A stretch of 64,000 nucleotides of DNA, from assembly GCA_977017575.1 (NCBI GenBank), contig CDRNVI010000030.1, forward strand, positions 124,001-188,000, read 5' to 3'. The translations under genes were made by a program, and so were the position numbers. Position 1 is the stretch's first letter. Each line of letters begins with the position of its first letter. This document shows, one piece after another, positions 20,981 to 32,304 of the stretch. This DNA is from Paramoeba atlantica. Its lineage: Eukaryota; Discosea. The notes under the pieces are model-generated. The model was not told the origin of the DNA, searched no databases, and saw nothing but the letters and a program-made list of their open reading frames with translations.

Positions 20981-21181
20981 ATTTGAGTAAGGGCTTTAAA
21001 GAATTCGTTTGTTGAAGTAGTTTTATGATATTCTCTGTCGTACGAAATGATGAGAAACTGAGCTGTTCAAAAAGTTTCGGACTGTACTACGCATCTCGCT
21101 CCGTCGACTACTTGATGGTGCTCCGAGGAAGGAGTAGACTAAGGGCAGGCATGGAACATAACCATCCTGCTCAACCTTCAA

Positions 21182-21194
21182 CTCTCTCTCTCTC

Positions 21195-21225
<31 letters not shown>

Positions 21226-21228
21226 CGC
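21182..21228. repeat. (CT)n microsatellite
   Basis: An almost pure run of CT dinucleotides with two interruptions. It lies in an otherwise gene-free stretch (20985-21790) where I recognise nothing else. Confidence 0.9.
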
Positions 21229-21794
21229 CCGAGTTCAACGAAGTTCCTCTCGCCTCCGATCACCTCACACCGTCACTCACTTCACGCGAGAACGGCAAAC
21301 CTGTCGACCTATCTCCCCACCTCGCCACGGTAACCTTCGCGTTCAACCCCTTTCCTATTCCCGACTTCCCAACGCACCGGACCAACCTCGTTCTCCTCTC
21401 TCCCCATCTGATCTCAATAAGCCCTGACCTTGCCAGCCGAAAGCTCAGTTTCCAGCTCTGGCCGAAAACGGAATCGCCTTCTTGGAAACGATTGTTACGG
21501 TGAGCAAAAAGTCAAGCAATAAAATGTGTGGATGCAAAATCTTGAATCATTCAACTTCGTTTTTTTTAATTGATCACAAAATACAAAAATCATACAAAAC
21601 AATTTTCGAAAAAAGCACTTACTTTGTTACTTGCTTGAGAAACTTTCATTTCCGTACTTCCGCTTCTTGGGGTTCCCTTTGCTGCGCTTGGTCCCATTAT
21701 AGAATACGCTTCCCGCAAGCTTTGCTTCATCTGCGGTGCTGAAGCAAACACACCTCTTTTGCTCACGATGAGACGTGGGCATCGTACAAGGACC

Positions 21795-21944
21795 CCCGCT
21801 TCTTTTTCAGTTTGGGACCACCGTGGCCCCCTTTAGTATATTTTCTTCTATTATATTACTGTGTTCCTCTTTATAGTTTCACTGTTTTTTTTCACTTTTT
21901 TTTTGCAATAATCGAAGGTAGACCGGTAGTTACATAACCACCGT
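21795..21944. repeat. Right end of the hairpin-ended element
   Basis: GGGACCACCGTGGCCCCC, a T-rich stretch with TATATTACTGTGTTC, AATAATCGAAGGTAGA, and the end hairpin CGGTAGTTACATAACCACCG, followed by AAT. This corresponds to 61522-61660 in inverse orientation. Confidence 0.75.
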
Positions 21945-22117
21945 AATTACTGAAGAAATAATCCATCTTTTTAACAAAACATTCTTCACTAAAAAAATGT
22001 CCCAATAATATTATCTAATCAATCTGATTGAGTCAATCCTCAGAATGATGTAACATGCCCCTTAATAACCCCCATATACTATGATAACTATTCGTCTTTC
22101 ATTTCAAATATAACCAC

Positions 22118-22879
22118 TCAACAAAATTCTACATCATTAATGTACGTAATTTTCGTGTCCTGAATCTCTACGAAGAAAGGATTTAGACTCTGAGGCAAAA
22201 CACTATTCTTCACCTCACCTTGAAGTTCTTTATTACCCAACAGGCATAGACCCAGCAGACCTGAAGGTAATGAATCAAACTCTACCCAGCCTGCCAACTG
22301 ATTTCTATTGAGATCAAGATAGGATAGATTTGGGGGGAGTCTGCGTAAATCCGGAGTTCCCGTAAAGGCATTGTCATTCATCGCCAGGAACTCAAGATTT
22401 AGGGGCAGACGGCCCAAATCGACGTTTCCTGATAGTTTATTCCGCCGGAGGACTAGCTGTCGCAATGTTTGCGGTAAACATGTCAAATCGATTGATCCAG
22501 TGAAATTATTGTAGGAAAGGTCAATGATCGTAATTGCAGGAGGCAAGTCCTTGAGAGGTAATTCCCCAGTAAGCTTATTGTGTTTAGCATGAATTTCGAG
22601 CACTGAGTGAGGGAGATATTTCAAACAGATACGGCCCCGCAGTACATAGATACGGCCCCAGTCCAGCCTAGATACTTTATTTCCCTCATCACATATCACA
22701 TGATACCACTCACATGCCGGCGTGTTGGTATTCCAAGAGGGATCGGTATTTCCGACATCTTTGATAAAGTTTGCAAGTTCGTATTCTTGTGGGACGTTGA
22801 CACCACGAATCCGACCGGTACGTGACGATGTAATATCCTCAGCTGCACACAGAATATGTGAAAATGTCCTGTGAGACAT
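22118..22879 (-). CDS. LRR protein of the NVPQEYEL triplet (253 aa)
   Basis: ATG at 22879. Leader MSHRTFSHILCAAEDITSSR, then RIRGVNVPQEYELANFIKDV, SW 48-49 and C56-EWYHVI-C63. Seven repeats, e.g. GSIDLTCLPQTLRQLVLRRN, GWVEFDSLPSGLLGLCLLGN. It is a close paralogue of the intact gene at 41141 and of the split pseudogene at 25230-26615; differences are scattered substitutions, so these three arose by recent duplication. The in-frame sequence upstream (FKAILCTILHS) is hydrophobic and conserved in the 26.6-kb copy but has no ATG, so a spliced or non-ATG signal sequence is possible. The dispersed CCAAAA motif lies about 110 bp upstream. Confidence 0.88.
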   Translation of the reverse strand: MSHRTFSHILCAAEDITSSRTGRIRGVNVPQEYELANFIKDVGNTDPSWNTNTPACEWYHVICDEGNKVSRLDWGRIYVLRGRICLKYLPHSVLEIHAKHNKLTGELPLKDLPPAITIIDLSYNNFTGSIDLTCLPQTLRQLVLRRNKLSGNVDLGRLPLNLEFLAMNDNAFTGTPDLRRLPPNLSYLDLNRNQLAGWVEFDSLPSGLLGLCLLGNKELQGEVKNSVLPQSLNPFFVEIQDTKITYINDVEFC

Positions 22880-23012
22880 AGAGTGTAGTATAGTGCAAAG
22901 AATAGCCTTAAAAACGATCTACAAAATAAAATGAATGTGGATACCATAGAGGACTTAAATATGGAGGGATCTAACATTTACAAAACTTGGCCATTTTTTG
23001 GGAAGTACTGTG

Positions 23013-23501
23013 GGGTACGTCTCTACTTCGTTGACGGGTCAACCAATTGGCTGCCACTTCGTTGACAGTAAATCCGACTGTCAACGAAGTGGCAGCCAAT
23101 TGGTTGACCCGTTAACGAGTATGAATTTTCTGCTCACGAAATGCAACAATGAAAAAAACTGTGTTTGAGTCGATGAAAAATTTTCAGGAAATAAAATTTT
23201 CACCCAATCCTAACAGCTCCCCAATTCCGTGTTTCCAAAGCAGATCCTAGGTTCCTTGTTGTTGTGGGGCTCCTTACGGATTCCCATGCGAGGAAGTCGT
23301 CGTCGCTACGGCAAAAAGGCAGAAGACTCCGCCTCCTCCCTCCTCTACAGTTTTGCGGATCGCAAATGTAACAGGTCTTAGCGTTGATCAAATCACACTT
23401 GTTGACGGGTCAACCAATTGGCAGCCACTTCGACAATAAATCCGATTGTCAACGAAGTGGCAGCCAATTGATTGACCCGTCAACGAAGTAGAGACATAGC
23501 C
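23013..23501. mobile_element. hAT-type foldback MITE (489 bp)
   Basis: Flanked by an exact 8-bp duplication, GTACTGTG (23005-23012, 23502-23509), the hAT hallmark. Ends: GGGTACGTCTCTACTTCG and, inverted, GGCTATGTCTCTACTTCG. Each end is itself a long palindrome: CGTTGACGGGTCAACCAATT is followed within about 90 bp by its inverse. There is no coding frame. Confidence 0.9.
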
Positions 23502-23509
23502 GTACTGTG

Positions 23510-25229
23510 CCCCCCCCCACTTATAGTGCCACGGTTTTCGACCAAACGGGTAAATTGTTTTCCATCCTAAAAAGAAATTGCAAGGATTTGGTTTTAAAGC
23601 TTTAAAGAATTCAGCAGAGCGCTCTCACTCTGTGCTCATCCAACACGTCAAGCTAATGCACAGCGAGTGGAAGGAAGTAATAGGGACAGTGAAGCATAAG
23701 GAAGCATAGCTTGTTTTAAAAAAAATGAACTGTATCAAAATGCAGAGAAGATGAAAGATGCTCGCGAAGAAGGAGAGGAAGCGAATAAATGCGATGAGAA
23801 AAAGGTAAGCGGAAAGCTTTTACTGTAAATTGCTTTCCGTTTACTCCGTCCTGAAAAAACATGAGAAAAGTGGCGCCAAAGAAGGGGGAAACAGCGTTTC
23901 CGAAGACGCAAGTAAGGAAGGTACCCTACCAGGCCTCATCGGTATATAATCTTCACCATGCCTTTCAGAGACCTTTGTCGCGTCCGTCAAACCGCAGGGA
24001 AAGGTAGCCACAAAGCAGAGCATGAGGATTATGGTGGCGGGACCACTGAGAAAGGGAGAAGAAACCGTCTTAGAGGAACTTGTCTCAGGCGGAGCTGGAC
24101 CTCTGCGCAACAAACATCGTTGCGACACAGGTTTTACCCATTACCGATTTGCGATGCGTTTTCGAGGACTATGGGCATTGACCTGAACACTGAAATTGTT
24201 GTGCCCACAGTTCTTCCGATGGGTCATACGTGGTCAGCATCGTTAGCTCACCGTGTATATTGGGGACCAGTATTATATCGTCCAAGTGCTGGCAGCTCCT
24301 CATGAGGTGCCGATGGGGAGGACTCAGTTGAAACTCCAAAAAATTTGATGAGGGAGAACATGTTGGATCCATTACGGTGTACTACGGTAACGTGCTGATA
24401 ATGACTACTACTTTATATACTCCCGCTTACAGTGTAAGTACCGATAGTGAAGGTATACCTTCACCATGCAGACTAGTTGGGATGCCACTTCAGGTCATCC
24501 AATTTACTAATTCCAAGTTGTGGTGATATTGAAGAAAAAAAAGGCCCCTACAAATTTGGATTTCCTGCGCACTACAAAGGAGAACACATCCAATCGAGAT
24601 GCGAGACAGTAGCTATGGGTTACAGGAAGTACATTCGGATATTTAGTATTATTTTGAATATCTTTTTCAAGAGTAATATATTATACTACTTAGGTTTATA
24701 CTATAAACTTAGTCTCTCGAGACGACTATAGTCTCACTTTGCGAATACATTGTATGTGGAAATGGAGAAGTAAGCTACGCTTCGATTCGAAGTCACGTTC
24801 CGTTGATCTCGCTTTTTATCACATACCACTATTTGGTAATAAATGTTTACATGTTTACTTGGATTCGTAAAAACAAGTTTATATGCGTGAGTAAGTGGTT
24901 ATAAATTGGCAAGCATAGTACAGGTACAATTATTGTACATTTCATAGTCAATATCTATATCATTCCGAGTCAATATGTACAAGGTTTTTACACATACAAT
25001 TATGTAAAAAACAAATGGGCAAGTCTAAGTAAAATCCGCAAGCACCAATCAAATCCAGATGAATATAAATACGCACGGCCTAAATGAGGAGTAAAATCGG
25101 AATCAATGTAAATACACCAACCCTGTACGCTTTTGTCTTTCTCCTATAAACGACTAACTCGTTCACCCAATCTTACAAAACCATATTTAGTCCGAAACGA
25201 TATTCATCGCATTGCATGTTTACAAACAG
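23510..25229. other. No gene recognised
   Basis: Mixed composition. Short frames at 23958-24305 and 24477-24731 have no recognisable domain. 24900-25050 is AT-rich with several TACAATTAT motifs. Confidence 0.5.
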
Positions 25230-25592
25230 TTAAAATTGGAAAACGCCCTTTGGTACAGTGTATTCTATCTCTATGTCATTAATGCGCGTAATCTCTGTAT
25301 CATAAATCTCTAGATATAACGGATTTGGAGTCTGGGTCAAAAGGCTATTCTTCACCTCACCTTGAAGTTCTTTATTACAACCCAGGCATATAGCGTACAT
25401 AACTGAAGGTAATGAATCCAACTCTACCCAGCCTGCGAACCGATTTCCGTTGAGATTCAAATAAGATAGATTTGGTGGGAGTCGACGTAGACCCGGAGTT
25501 CCCATGAAGGCATTGTCATTTATCGCTAGGAACTCAAGATTTAGGGGCAGACGGCCCAAATCGACGTTTCCTGATAGTTTATTACACGAGAG
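25230..25592 (-). pseudogene. LRR gene of the triplet, 3' part, cut by an insertion
   Basis: Carries the last repeats (GRLPLNLEFLAINDN, GTPGLRRLPPNLSYLNLNGN, GWVELDSLPSV) and a tail with DTEITRINDIE. It corresponds to residues ~145-253 of the 22.1-kb gene. Homology ends at 25592, within a repeat unit, where foreign DNA begins; the 5' part is at 26192-26615. Confidence 0.88.
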
Positions 25593-26191
25593 TTTTGATG
25601 TTCATGCGCTCGTTGGCGCAGAGATACAGCCCTTGATGCGACAGCCGATATCATCGGCACAATCCGTATTGACGGATGTCGCACCAAGGGGGTTTAGCTC
25701 GGACTCTGTCGATAGAGGGGGTCCAGGCAACTCGCCCTCTCTTTACGCAGCCGGAGGGGCGCACTGCAACCGACTCGGTCCCAGTCGGTAGAGGTGGTCC
25801 AGGCAACTCACCACCTCTTTACGCAGCCGGAGGGGCGCACTGCAACCGACCGCTGCCTCGCGATAAGACGAGGCAGAGCCACGCCCAGTGGTCCTCAAGG
25901 GAGGCCACCATGGCGCATAGCTCCCCGGGAAGAAAAGGGCGCGAAAGGTAGAAAGCCGGGGAGGGAAGAAAACCCACTCAAGGAGTGAGCCGGGGAGGGG
26001 TGATGGGGTGGAAGCGCGTCCCCTACTTCGCCGAGAAAGAGGGACAGTTTCGGCCTTAGTGCCGGCCGGCAACGGGCATATAACAGTAAGACTATGCCCG
26101 TTGCCGGGGAAAGAAAAGATGAACTAAAGAGAAAATGTACCAACAAGGTACAGAAACTGTATCTTTATATTACCTTTATATTATCTTTATA
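25593..26191. mobile_element. ~600-bp insert with an A/T-rich tandem tail, probably a non-LTR-type retroposon piece
   Basis: Contains a ~73-bp segment present twice in tandem (GTCGGTAGAGG, GGTCCAGGCAACTC, TTTACGCAGCCGGAGGGGCG) and ends in CTTTATATTA repeated three times (26160-26190). Such short tandem tails are typical of LINE- or SINE-mobilised copies. A related copy lies inverted at 28064-28250. Near the start is GCCGATATCATCGGC, a potential hairpin. No reverse-transcriptase frame is present. No target duplication could be defined. Confidence 0.6.
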
Positions 26192-26615
26192 TTAGCAGTC
26201 GCAAAGTTTGCGGTAAACATGTCAAATCGATTGATCCAGTGAAAATATTTTTGGTAAGGTCAATGATCGTAATTGCAGGAGGCAAGTCCTTGAAAGGTAA
26301 TTCCCCACTAAGTTTATTGTATTGAGCACGAATTTCGAGCACTGAGTGAGGGAGAAATTTCAAACAGATATGACCCTCCAGTTCGCGACCGGCCCACTCG
26401 AGCTTAGATGTTTTATTTCCCTCATCACATATCACATGATACCACTCACATGCCGGCGTGTTGGTATTCCAAGAGGGATCGGTATTTCCGACGTCTTTGA
26501 TAAAGTTTGCAAGTTCGTATTCTTGTGGGACGTTGACACCACGAATCCGACCGGTACGTGACGATGTAATGTCCTCAGCCGTACGCAGGATATGTGAAAA
26601 TGCTCTGTGAGGCAT
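26192..26615 (-). pseudogene. LRR gene of the triplet, 5' part
   Basis: From ATG at 26615: MPHRAFSHILRTAEDITSSR, the cap with NVPQEYELANF, PSWNTNTPACEWYHVICD, and three repeats up to SIDLTCLPQTLR. The cap residues from TGRIRG to CDEGNK are identical to those of the 22.1-kb gene. The frame is clean up to the insertion, so this locus was broken recently compared with the frameshifted family members. Confidence 0.88.
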
Positions 26616-27453
26616 ACCTGAGTCTTGTAGACTTAGTAAAGTGCAAAGAATTGCCTTTTAAACAAGAAAGTAAACAAGAAAGTGGATACTACAGGGGAGT
26701 CCGCTAAATATATGGGGATCTAACATTCGCAAAACCTGGCCAATTTTCAGTAGTAATACCGCATTCGCGAGCTTTCGCATAACCCTCTTGTGGAGTCTAT
26801 ATGGTTTCCCGTGTTTTTACATATGTTTATGTATAAACATACATACATATGTATAAACATATAAACATGTTTAAACATACATACACTAGCAATCAGCTAT
26901 ATGTCACCCCCCCTCGAAATTTGAAAAACTGGTCTGTTTTTTATCGTCTTTTTTTTGAACGCAGAGAGAATTTTACATAGGTGCGTTTCCCGCTGCTTAA
27001 ACTGGTTTTTCTCGACTCATTAGGATCGAATTATTTTGTGAAAAAAATGAGCCGAACAAATGCTTCTTTTACGAAAATGTTCCAGTTTTTGACATATTTA
27101 CCGGGTAAAAACCCATAAATACAATCACTGCAGGAAAAGAAGATTACACAAAGACAAGCTTAATACCCAATATTCCACCCCCGTTCTTTGACACCTTGTT
27201 CATATGTTTTAAGTACTCTGAACACATTTTTTCTCATCGTGTCTTTTTACCCATTTTCGTACCGTTTTTTTATCCACTTACTTGTATATTTTTTAGAGAT
27301 GGAAGTGATGGAAGCACCGCATTTTCGTTCAATAATAAACGAAATGCGCATTGCGATCGTCGTACGCTCCGAGTTGAGGTAACTCAGCCTGTGGTTGCTC
27401 ACCATGGGTATTAAAAGGGTAGTGTCAATGAGAAAAAAAGCAACCCCGGAAAG

Positions 27454-27950
27454 GTGCGATCTCAGGAACCACCGGAGTGTCATACCCGGCAAGTTCCGGA
27501 ACAACCTGTAAAAGTGATGTTCTGGACTGCTATCGGACCTATCTACGAGGAATGGAGATCACCTCTTTATGTTCACCACACTTCCGTGAATGCAGATACG
27601 TATTGCGAGTGTCTTGAAAACATATTGTTACAAATAACGAATTGTGCACGCCCACGGTATATGTGGAAATTTATGCAAGATGGGTGTAAACGAGGGCCTC
27701 ATTCCTCTTTGAAGGTAAGAGATAAATTGTTCGAAATGGGAGTGAATGTTCTGGGCGACACATGGTCTTCCACATGGCCGCCGAATAGCCCTGATTTAAA
27801 CTCAATCGAATTTCTTTGGACTGTCTTAAAATACAGAGTTGATAAAAGATGCCCAAGAACGAAAGAGGAACTTATCAGGGTTGCATGTGAGGAATCAGAC
27901 CTAAATCCCACTCAAAGTGTGAGAAACACGCATAAGAAGGGCCCGTGCCT
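27454..27950 (+). mobile_element. Tc1/mariner-like transposase fragment (catalytic half)
   Basis: The frame begins at a GTG, not an ATG. It shows the Tc1-type order: KVMFWTAIGPIYEEW, then MQDGCKRGPH with the second catalytic Asp (normally QDGAPAHT or similar), then WPPNSPDLNSIEFLWTVLK with the third acidic residue. The DNA-binding half and the first catalytic Asp region (SDE) are missing. It is an inactive fragment. 28010-28060 holds a tandem of TGTACAATTATTTGCCT-like units that may be the decayed end. Confidence 0.8.
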
Positions 27951-28063
27951 CGTGAGGAATGTGTGCTGTATATGCACGGTGTATGCATTACATAAATTAA
28001 ATGTACAATGATTTGCCTAAGTACAATTATTTGCCTAAATGTACAATTATTTGCCTGGACCAC

Positions 28064-28250
28064 CTCTACCGACTGGGGCCGAGTCGCTTGCAGTGCGCCC
28101 CTCCGGCTGCGTAAAGAGAGGGCGAGTTGCCTGGACCCCCTCTACCGACCGAGTCCGTGTCGAACCTCCCTTGGCGACATCCGTTTTAGGCGGATCATGT
28201 GCCGATGATATCGGCCGTCGCATTAAGGGGATTATTTTTGCACCAAAAGA
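28064..28250. repeat. Inverted copy of the 25.6-kb insert
   Basis: In reverse orientation it matches 25620-25810, including GCCGATATCATCGGC, AGGGGGTCCAGGCAACTCGC and CGGAGGGGCGCACTGCAA. The tail is not present. Confidence 0.75.
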
Positions 28251-28404
28251 GCGTATGATAAACAACAATACGCCCATGCACAATTCTTTTACATTATCCT
28301 CCTTTCTATATGATGAGCCCTGTTGAGAGCAACGAAGAGTTCACCTCACGTATGAAGGTCATATCTGCGAGCGATCATGACGTACAGTGCGGAACTTTAT
28401 TACG

Positions 28405-28466
28405 GGACACCTTAATTAAGGGACACCCCCTTTTTGGTCAAAAGTGTCCCGTAATTAAGTGTCCCT
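28405..28466. repeat. Short palindromic repeat
   Basis: GGGACACCTTAATTAAGGG at 28405 is mirrored by GTGTCCCGTAATTAAGTGTC at 28445. It is a 62-bp hairpin with no gene, possibly a tiny MITE. Confidence 0.6.
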
Positions 28467-28547
28467 TAGCTTTGCCCTGTGAGATGATCTGTGAAATGTA
28501 GTGAGTGATTGTACTGCAGGTTCTGTTATTATATTTTTTTTTATCTT

Positions 28548-29070
28548 TATTAGGCTCTTCGTTAAACGCGGTGGTTGTTTTCAACTTAGAAGTTACTCAT
28601 GCTGCGCGCTTCGCGTTGAAAACTACCTCCGCGTTTAACGAAGAGTGTAAAAAAGAAAAATCGCGAAAAGATCACGCATAATTTACGTTTTTGGGGGAAA
28701 AACTCGATTTTTCAGCAAAAAATGGAAAAGTTCAACCCGAATTTCGGCCGTTTTTAATGCTTTACCAGTAGGGGCAGGAGGCGAATCTGACGAAAGAAAC
28801 GTCGTAGAATGGTAGCTGGGGTCCCAAACTCTCCAAACACGTTTTAGGAGTCGATTTTGGAAAAAAAATATTTTTACATTTTTTTGGGTCAAAAAATTTT
28901 TTTTTTTAGTCATCCAAAAATTTCGGAAAATTAGACCTTGTCGAACCCATCGTGCGCGTACCAGGGGGGGTACCCCCATGGGGGGGGTGGAAAATTATCG
29001 CCGCAGCCTACTCTACCACTTCCCTGCACTCAAATTTGAAAAGCAAAAAATTCTCTCTAAATCTCTCTCC
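28548..29070. mobile_element. Copy of the hairpin-ended element, partial
   Basis: Starts with the palindromic arm (28553-28648, CTTCGTTAAACGCGGTGGTT and inverse) and continues into body sequence shared with 55440-55960, including GTGGAAAATTATCGCCGC, ACTCTACCACTTCC and a G-rich run with GGGTACCCCC. The end hairpin is not found. Confidence 0.7.
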
Positions 29071-29666
29071 GCTCTTTTAAAAGAAATGTGGAGCACCTTC
29101 TTTAAGGTGTGCTGCACCCAATGACGTAATCGATCGAATTTTTCAGAGTCTGCATGTCCTTATGAACATGCCACTATCTCACTATCTTTGGGAGGCGTCC
29201 ACAAGGAATGTATTGCAAAAAGGTAGTGTAATAAAACGATATTCAAAAGAAGAGGCGAAAAATATGAAATGTACCAATGCACATGTACGCCCGTATAAAT
29301 TACACAAAAAAAAATTATGAAAATATTGTGAGTTTGCCAATATCTAGGCATTGAGAAAAAATATAAGGATAAACAATATTTTTTCAAAGCTCGCAGAAAC
29401 TTTTCATGTAAATTAGGCTCATAGAAAGTTATCGGCGTTCTGAGAACGAAGAACAGTTCTCAGAACAACATAGTATGTAAACTTATGGGGGGGAGCTATG
29501 ATAATTAAGTAGAGGGGTACAGTAAAATATCTAAAAAAAATCACCCCCCACTCAGCCGCACCATGACGCACCCACCTGCTTCAATCCTCTGAGTGATATG
29601 CCTAAAATGCGTCTTTATACTGTATACTTCCTTTCAAAACTAACTTGCCGACAAAATGCACCGTCA

Positions 29667-30536
29667 TTACTCAACATCACAAATCGTAATTTTCGTATTC
29701 TGAATGTGAAGCCAAAACTCCTGTAACTTGGGCGGAAGGCTCAATCTCTGTACGACGCCATGCAAACCAATATTATTACACAACATTAAGTCTCCCATGT
29801 TTGCGGGAAGATGCGTCAAGTCCACCGGACCTGAAAACAGGTTGTCGGACAGGTCAATTGTTCTTATTTTGGACGGAAGCTGGTCCAGACGCAGCCTACC
29901 GGAGAACCGATTTCGAGCCACGTTCATCATCACCATGTTGCGTGGTAGAGAGGTCAAATCGATAGATTCGGTAAGTTGATTGTCCTGGATGTACAGGCCG
30001 GTCAGGGAAACTGGAAGATTTGATAAGCAAACGCTTCCCGTAAAGTGATTACGGCCTAAATAGAGTTCTTTTGTTACAGGAGGCAACAACGTCAAATCTA
30101 TTCCTCCTTCAAATCGATTGTGCGAAAGACTCAGTTCCTCGAGTCCCGACGGTAATTGATCCAGTGGCACCGAACCTGACAAATTATTATTATATACCAG
30201 AAACGACTCCAGGGTACGGGGAAGATACATAAACCTCAAAGACCCTGACATGTGCGCAACCTCCCAAGTGATATAAATAACTTCTTCATCTTCGTTACAT
30301 TCAACACCATGCCACTCACAGGCTGGGGTTTCAGTACTCCATGATTTGTGTAAGTTGTTAACGTCAGCTACTAGCCGTGCTAACTGGTATTCTTGAGGTA
30401 AGTTCGTAGCACTCACCTTTGAGGTATTCACTCTCACACCAGTTGTCGCCACTTTCAATGACGATTCTTTTTCATCCCCCGTGCGACATTTAACGGATGT
30501 TGCTGGAGCATCCAAGCATGAATAACGAGAGATCAT
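29667..30536 (-). CDS. LRR protein, NLPQEYEL subfamily (289 aa)
   Basis: ATG at 30536. A 45-residue leader with two Cys (C7, C17) precedes ATNLPQEYQLARLVADV; SW 65-66; C73-EWHGVE-C80. Eight repeats follow, e.g. GGIDLTLLPPVTKELYLGRN and ESIDLTSLPRNMVMMNVARN, then the half-repeat (LMLCNNIGLHGVV) and the IQNTKITICDVE ending. Upstream at 30577-30612 is CCGCATTTAATT in three tandem copies, a candidate promoter or spacer feature. All framework positions are kept. Confidence 0.88.
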   Translation of the reverse strand: MISRYSCLDAPATSVKCRTGDEKESSLKVATTGVRVNTSKVSATNLPQEYQLARLVADVNNLHKSWSTETPACEWHGVECNEDEEVIYITWEVAHMSGSLRFMYLPRTLESFLVYNNNLSGSVPLDQLPSGLEELSLSHNRFEGGIDLTLLPPVTKELYLGRNHFTGSVCLSNLPVSLTGLYIQDNQLTESIDLTSLPRNMVMMNVARNRFSGRLRLDQLPSKIRTIDLSDNLFSGPVDLTHLPANMGDLMLCNNIGLHGVVQRLSLPPKLQEFWLHIQNTKITICDVE

Positions 30537-30576
30537 TTTTTGATAATTCTATTACCTTCCCATTTAATTAATTGCC

Positions 30577-30612
30577 GCATTTAATTGCCGCATTTAATTG
30601 CCGCATTTAATT
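30577..30612. repeat. 12-bp tandem repeat upstream of an LRR gene
   Basis: GCCGCATTTAATT occurs three times in a row, ending 40-75 bp before the ATG (30536) of the LRR gene in transcriptional direction. Confidence 0.75.
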
Positions 30613-30839
30613 CAGTCAACACCCCTATATTACAGCCCCACATTTATGAGCCCCACTTTCTTACATTAGGCCCCACAATCATGCTACTCTCGACCATCGT
30701 AGAAATCTTTTTAGCTCTTTGTATAGGGGGGCGTCACGGTACTTTTTTTTACTTCTTTTTGCTATAAAATTTTCAAAACCTTTTGTTCAGTTCGTCCAAA
30801 ACTTCGATCACCCTTTTTTATTTAATCATCCCTTTTGTT

Positions 30840-32304
30840 TCGCTGATTTTGAGCGTGAAGCGAAAGAGCATAAGCTAGGCTCCTGGAATCGATTTGACGC
30901 TAGCAAAGATCTCGTCCAGGGAGTGAGCACATACGAGGAAAGTTTATATACAACACCACTTCGGCCTGACCCCTCATCGGAATTGTCACTACACGCTGAA
31001 AAGATCGCTTGCGACATTACGGACTCTATAGAAGGCGAGACGCCGGATACGGGGCACCATGATACTATCACCGAAGAAGAACCTTTCTCTAGCGTCCGAC
31101 TGACTGAGAGTTACGAGTTTCAATTCGAAGGAACCAACCCCTCGTCACTCAGCCAATTGAAGACTTCTAATAAGGCTGTGAAGGGGAAGTGCGAGCGCCA
31201 TGTCCACAGGTCAAGCCGTACCGAATACGATTATGATAAAAATAAGCTAGTCTTCCCGGATCTTACACCTCAAGGTCTCAATTTCTCAGTGGTCGGATGT
31301 TGCAAAGGACGGAAAAAGAAGAAGCGGCCCTCTTTCCCAGCCGAGTACCTGGTGCGGGGCTACTGCTGATCTGAGTGCGGAGTCCGCGCCCGACAGCGAA
31401 GACCGTGACAACACAGACTCCAGTCTGAACTGCCCCAGACCCTGCACTCTTGTAGAAAACGAAGACGAAGCAGTAGCAGGACGCGTTGACAGCTCGTTGG
31501 GAGAATTGCCTCCCGACGAACGGAACCTGAACGCATCGGTCGGGAAACGCAAACGTCATCAGGTGGCGAAAACTGGGCACTCCGATTCCATGACCGCCGA
31601 GAAACTACCAGGGATGCGCATGGAAAACGGTGTCTCACGAGGGGCATTGGCAAGCATTCTACAACCACGTAGCCCACAGGCATGGGGACGAGGTTTCGGA
31701 TACCTGGTGGGTGGAAGAGGGGCGCTTTTCTTGCAACGACTGCAAAAAGCGGGATTGCAACAATAGGCAAGCGGGACACTCATGCCAAGAACTGCACGTC
31801 CCGCCGTTCACCACCTCACATTCCACCGACAACCCCCTCAACAACGCCACCTCTGCGAATACAACTCTCAATTTGGCCTCTCTCAATACCACTAATATCG
31901 CGCCGGAGGCCAACGCGGCCCCAGCGCATCAAACTACGGAAGGGGAGAGCGTCCAGGTCATAGATCCACCCCTTCCGCGTTTATTGTCGATCAGCGCTCT
32001 GCCCATACACACTTGTAAGGACATCCCAGACCGCTGCCGGCAAGAGTGGGCCAAGACGCGTAGTGGACGCTTATCCACGGCAATCCACGAAAACACACTT
32101 GAAGCGCAGAAAAAAAAGAAAGAAGAGGAAAAGAAAGCGACCTTACGCGCTGAACGAACGCTTGTTCGTGACGGGGAGCTCTCTCGCCCGAGGGCTGCCC
32201 TAACAAGTGAACCTCTTGCCCCTGACGATGAAGCGACTTACGCGAAGCTCCCGTCTAAGCACCCACCCAGACGATCCACCTCCAACGTGCAAAACCGGTT
32301 AACT
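30840..32304 (+). mobile_element. Retroelement remnant, 5' region with zinc-finger and linker
   Basis: A fossil. The part at 31630-32304 encodes a Cys/His cluster (FSCNDCKKRDC and following) and a segment (IPDRCRQEWAK, then a Lys/Glu-rich stretch) like the region before the reverse transcriptase in eukaryotic retroelements. It continues after a Tc1-type insertion at 35392. Broken in several places and old. Its class (LINE-like or tyrosine-recombinase type) is unresolved. Confidence 0.6.

Noticed and set aside
21182-21238. Arg/Glu-rich and Ser/Leu-rich peptides
   Set aside because: Translation of a CT microsatellite.
26810-26880. ACATACATATGTATAAAC repeat as a regulatory array
   Set aside because: Simple A/T-rich repeat with internal symmetry only; no link to a gene.
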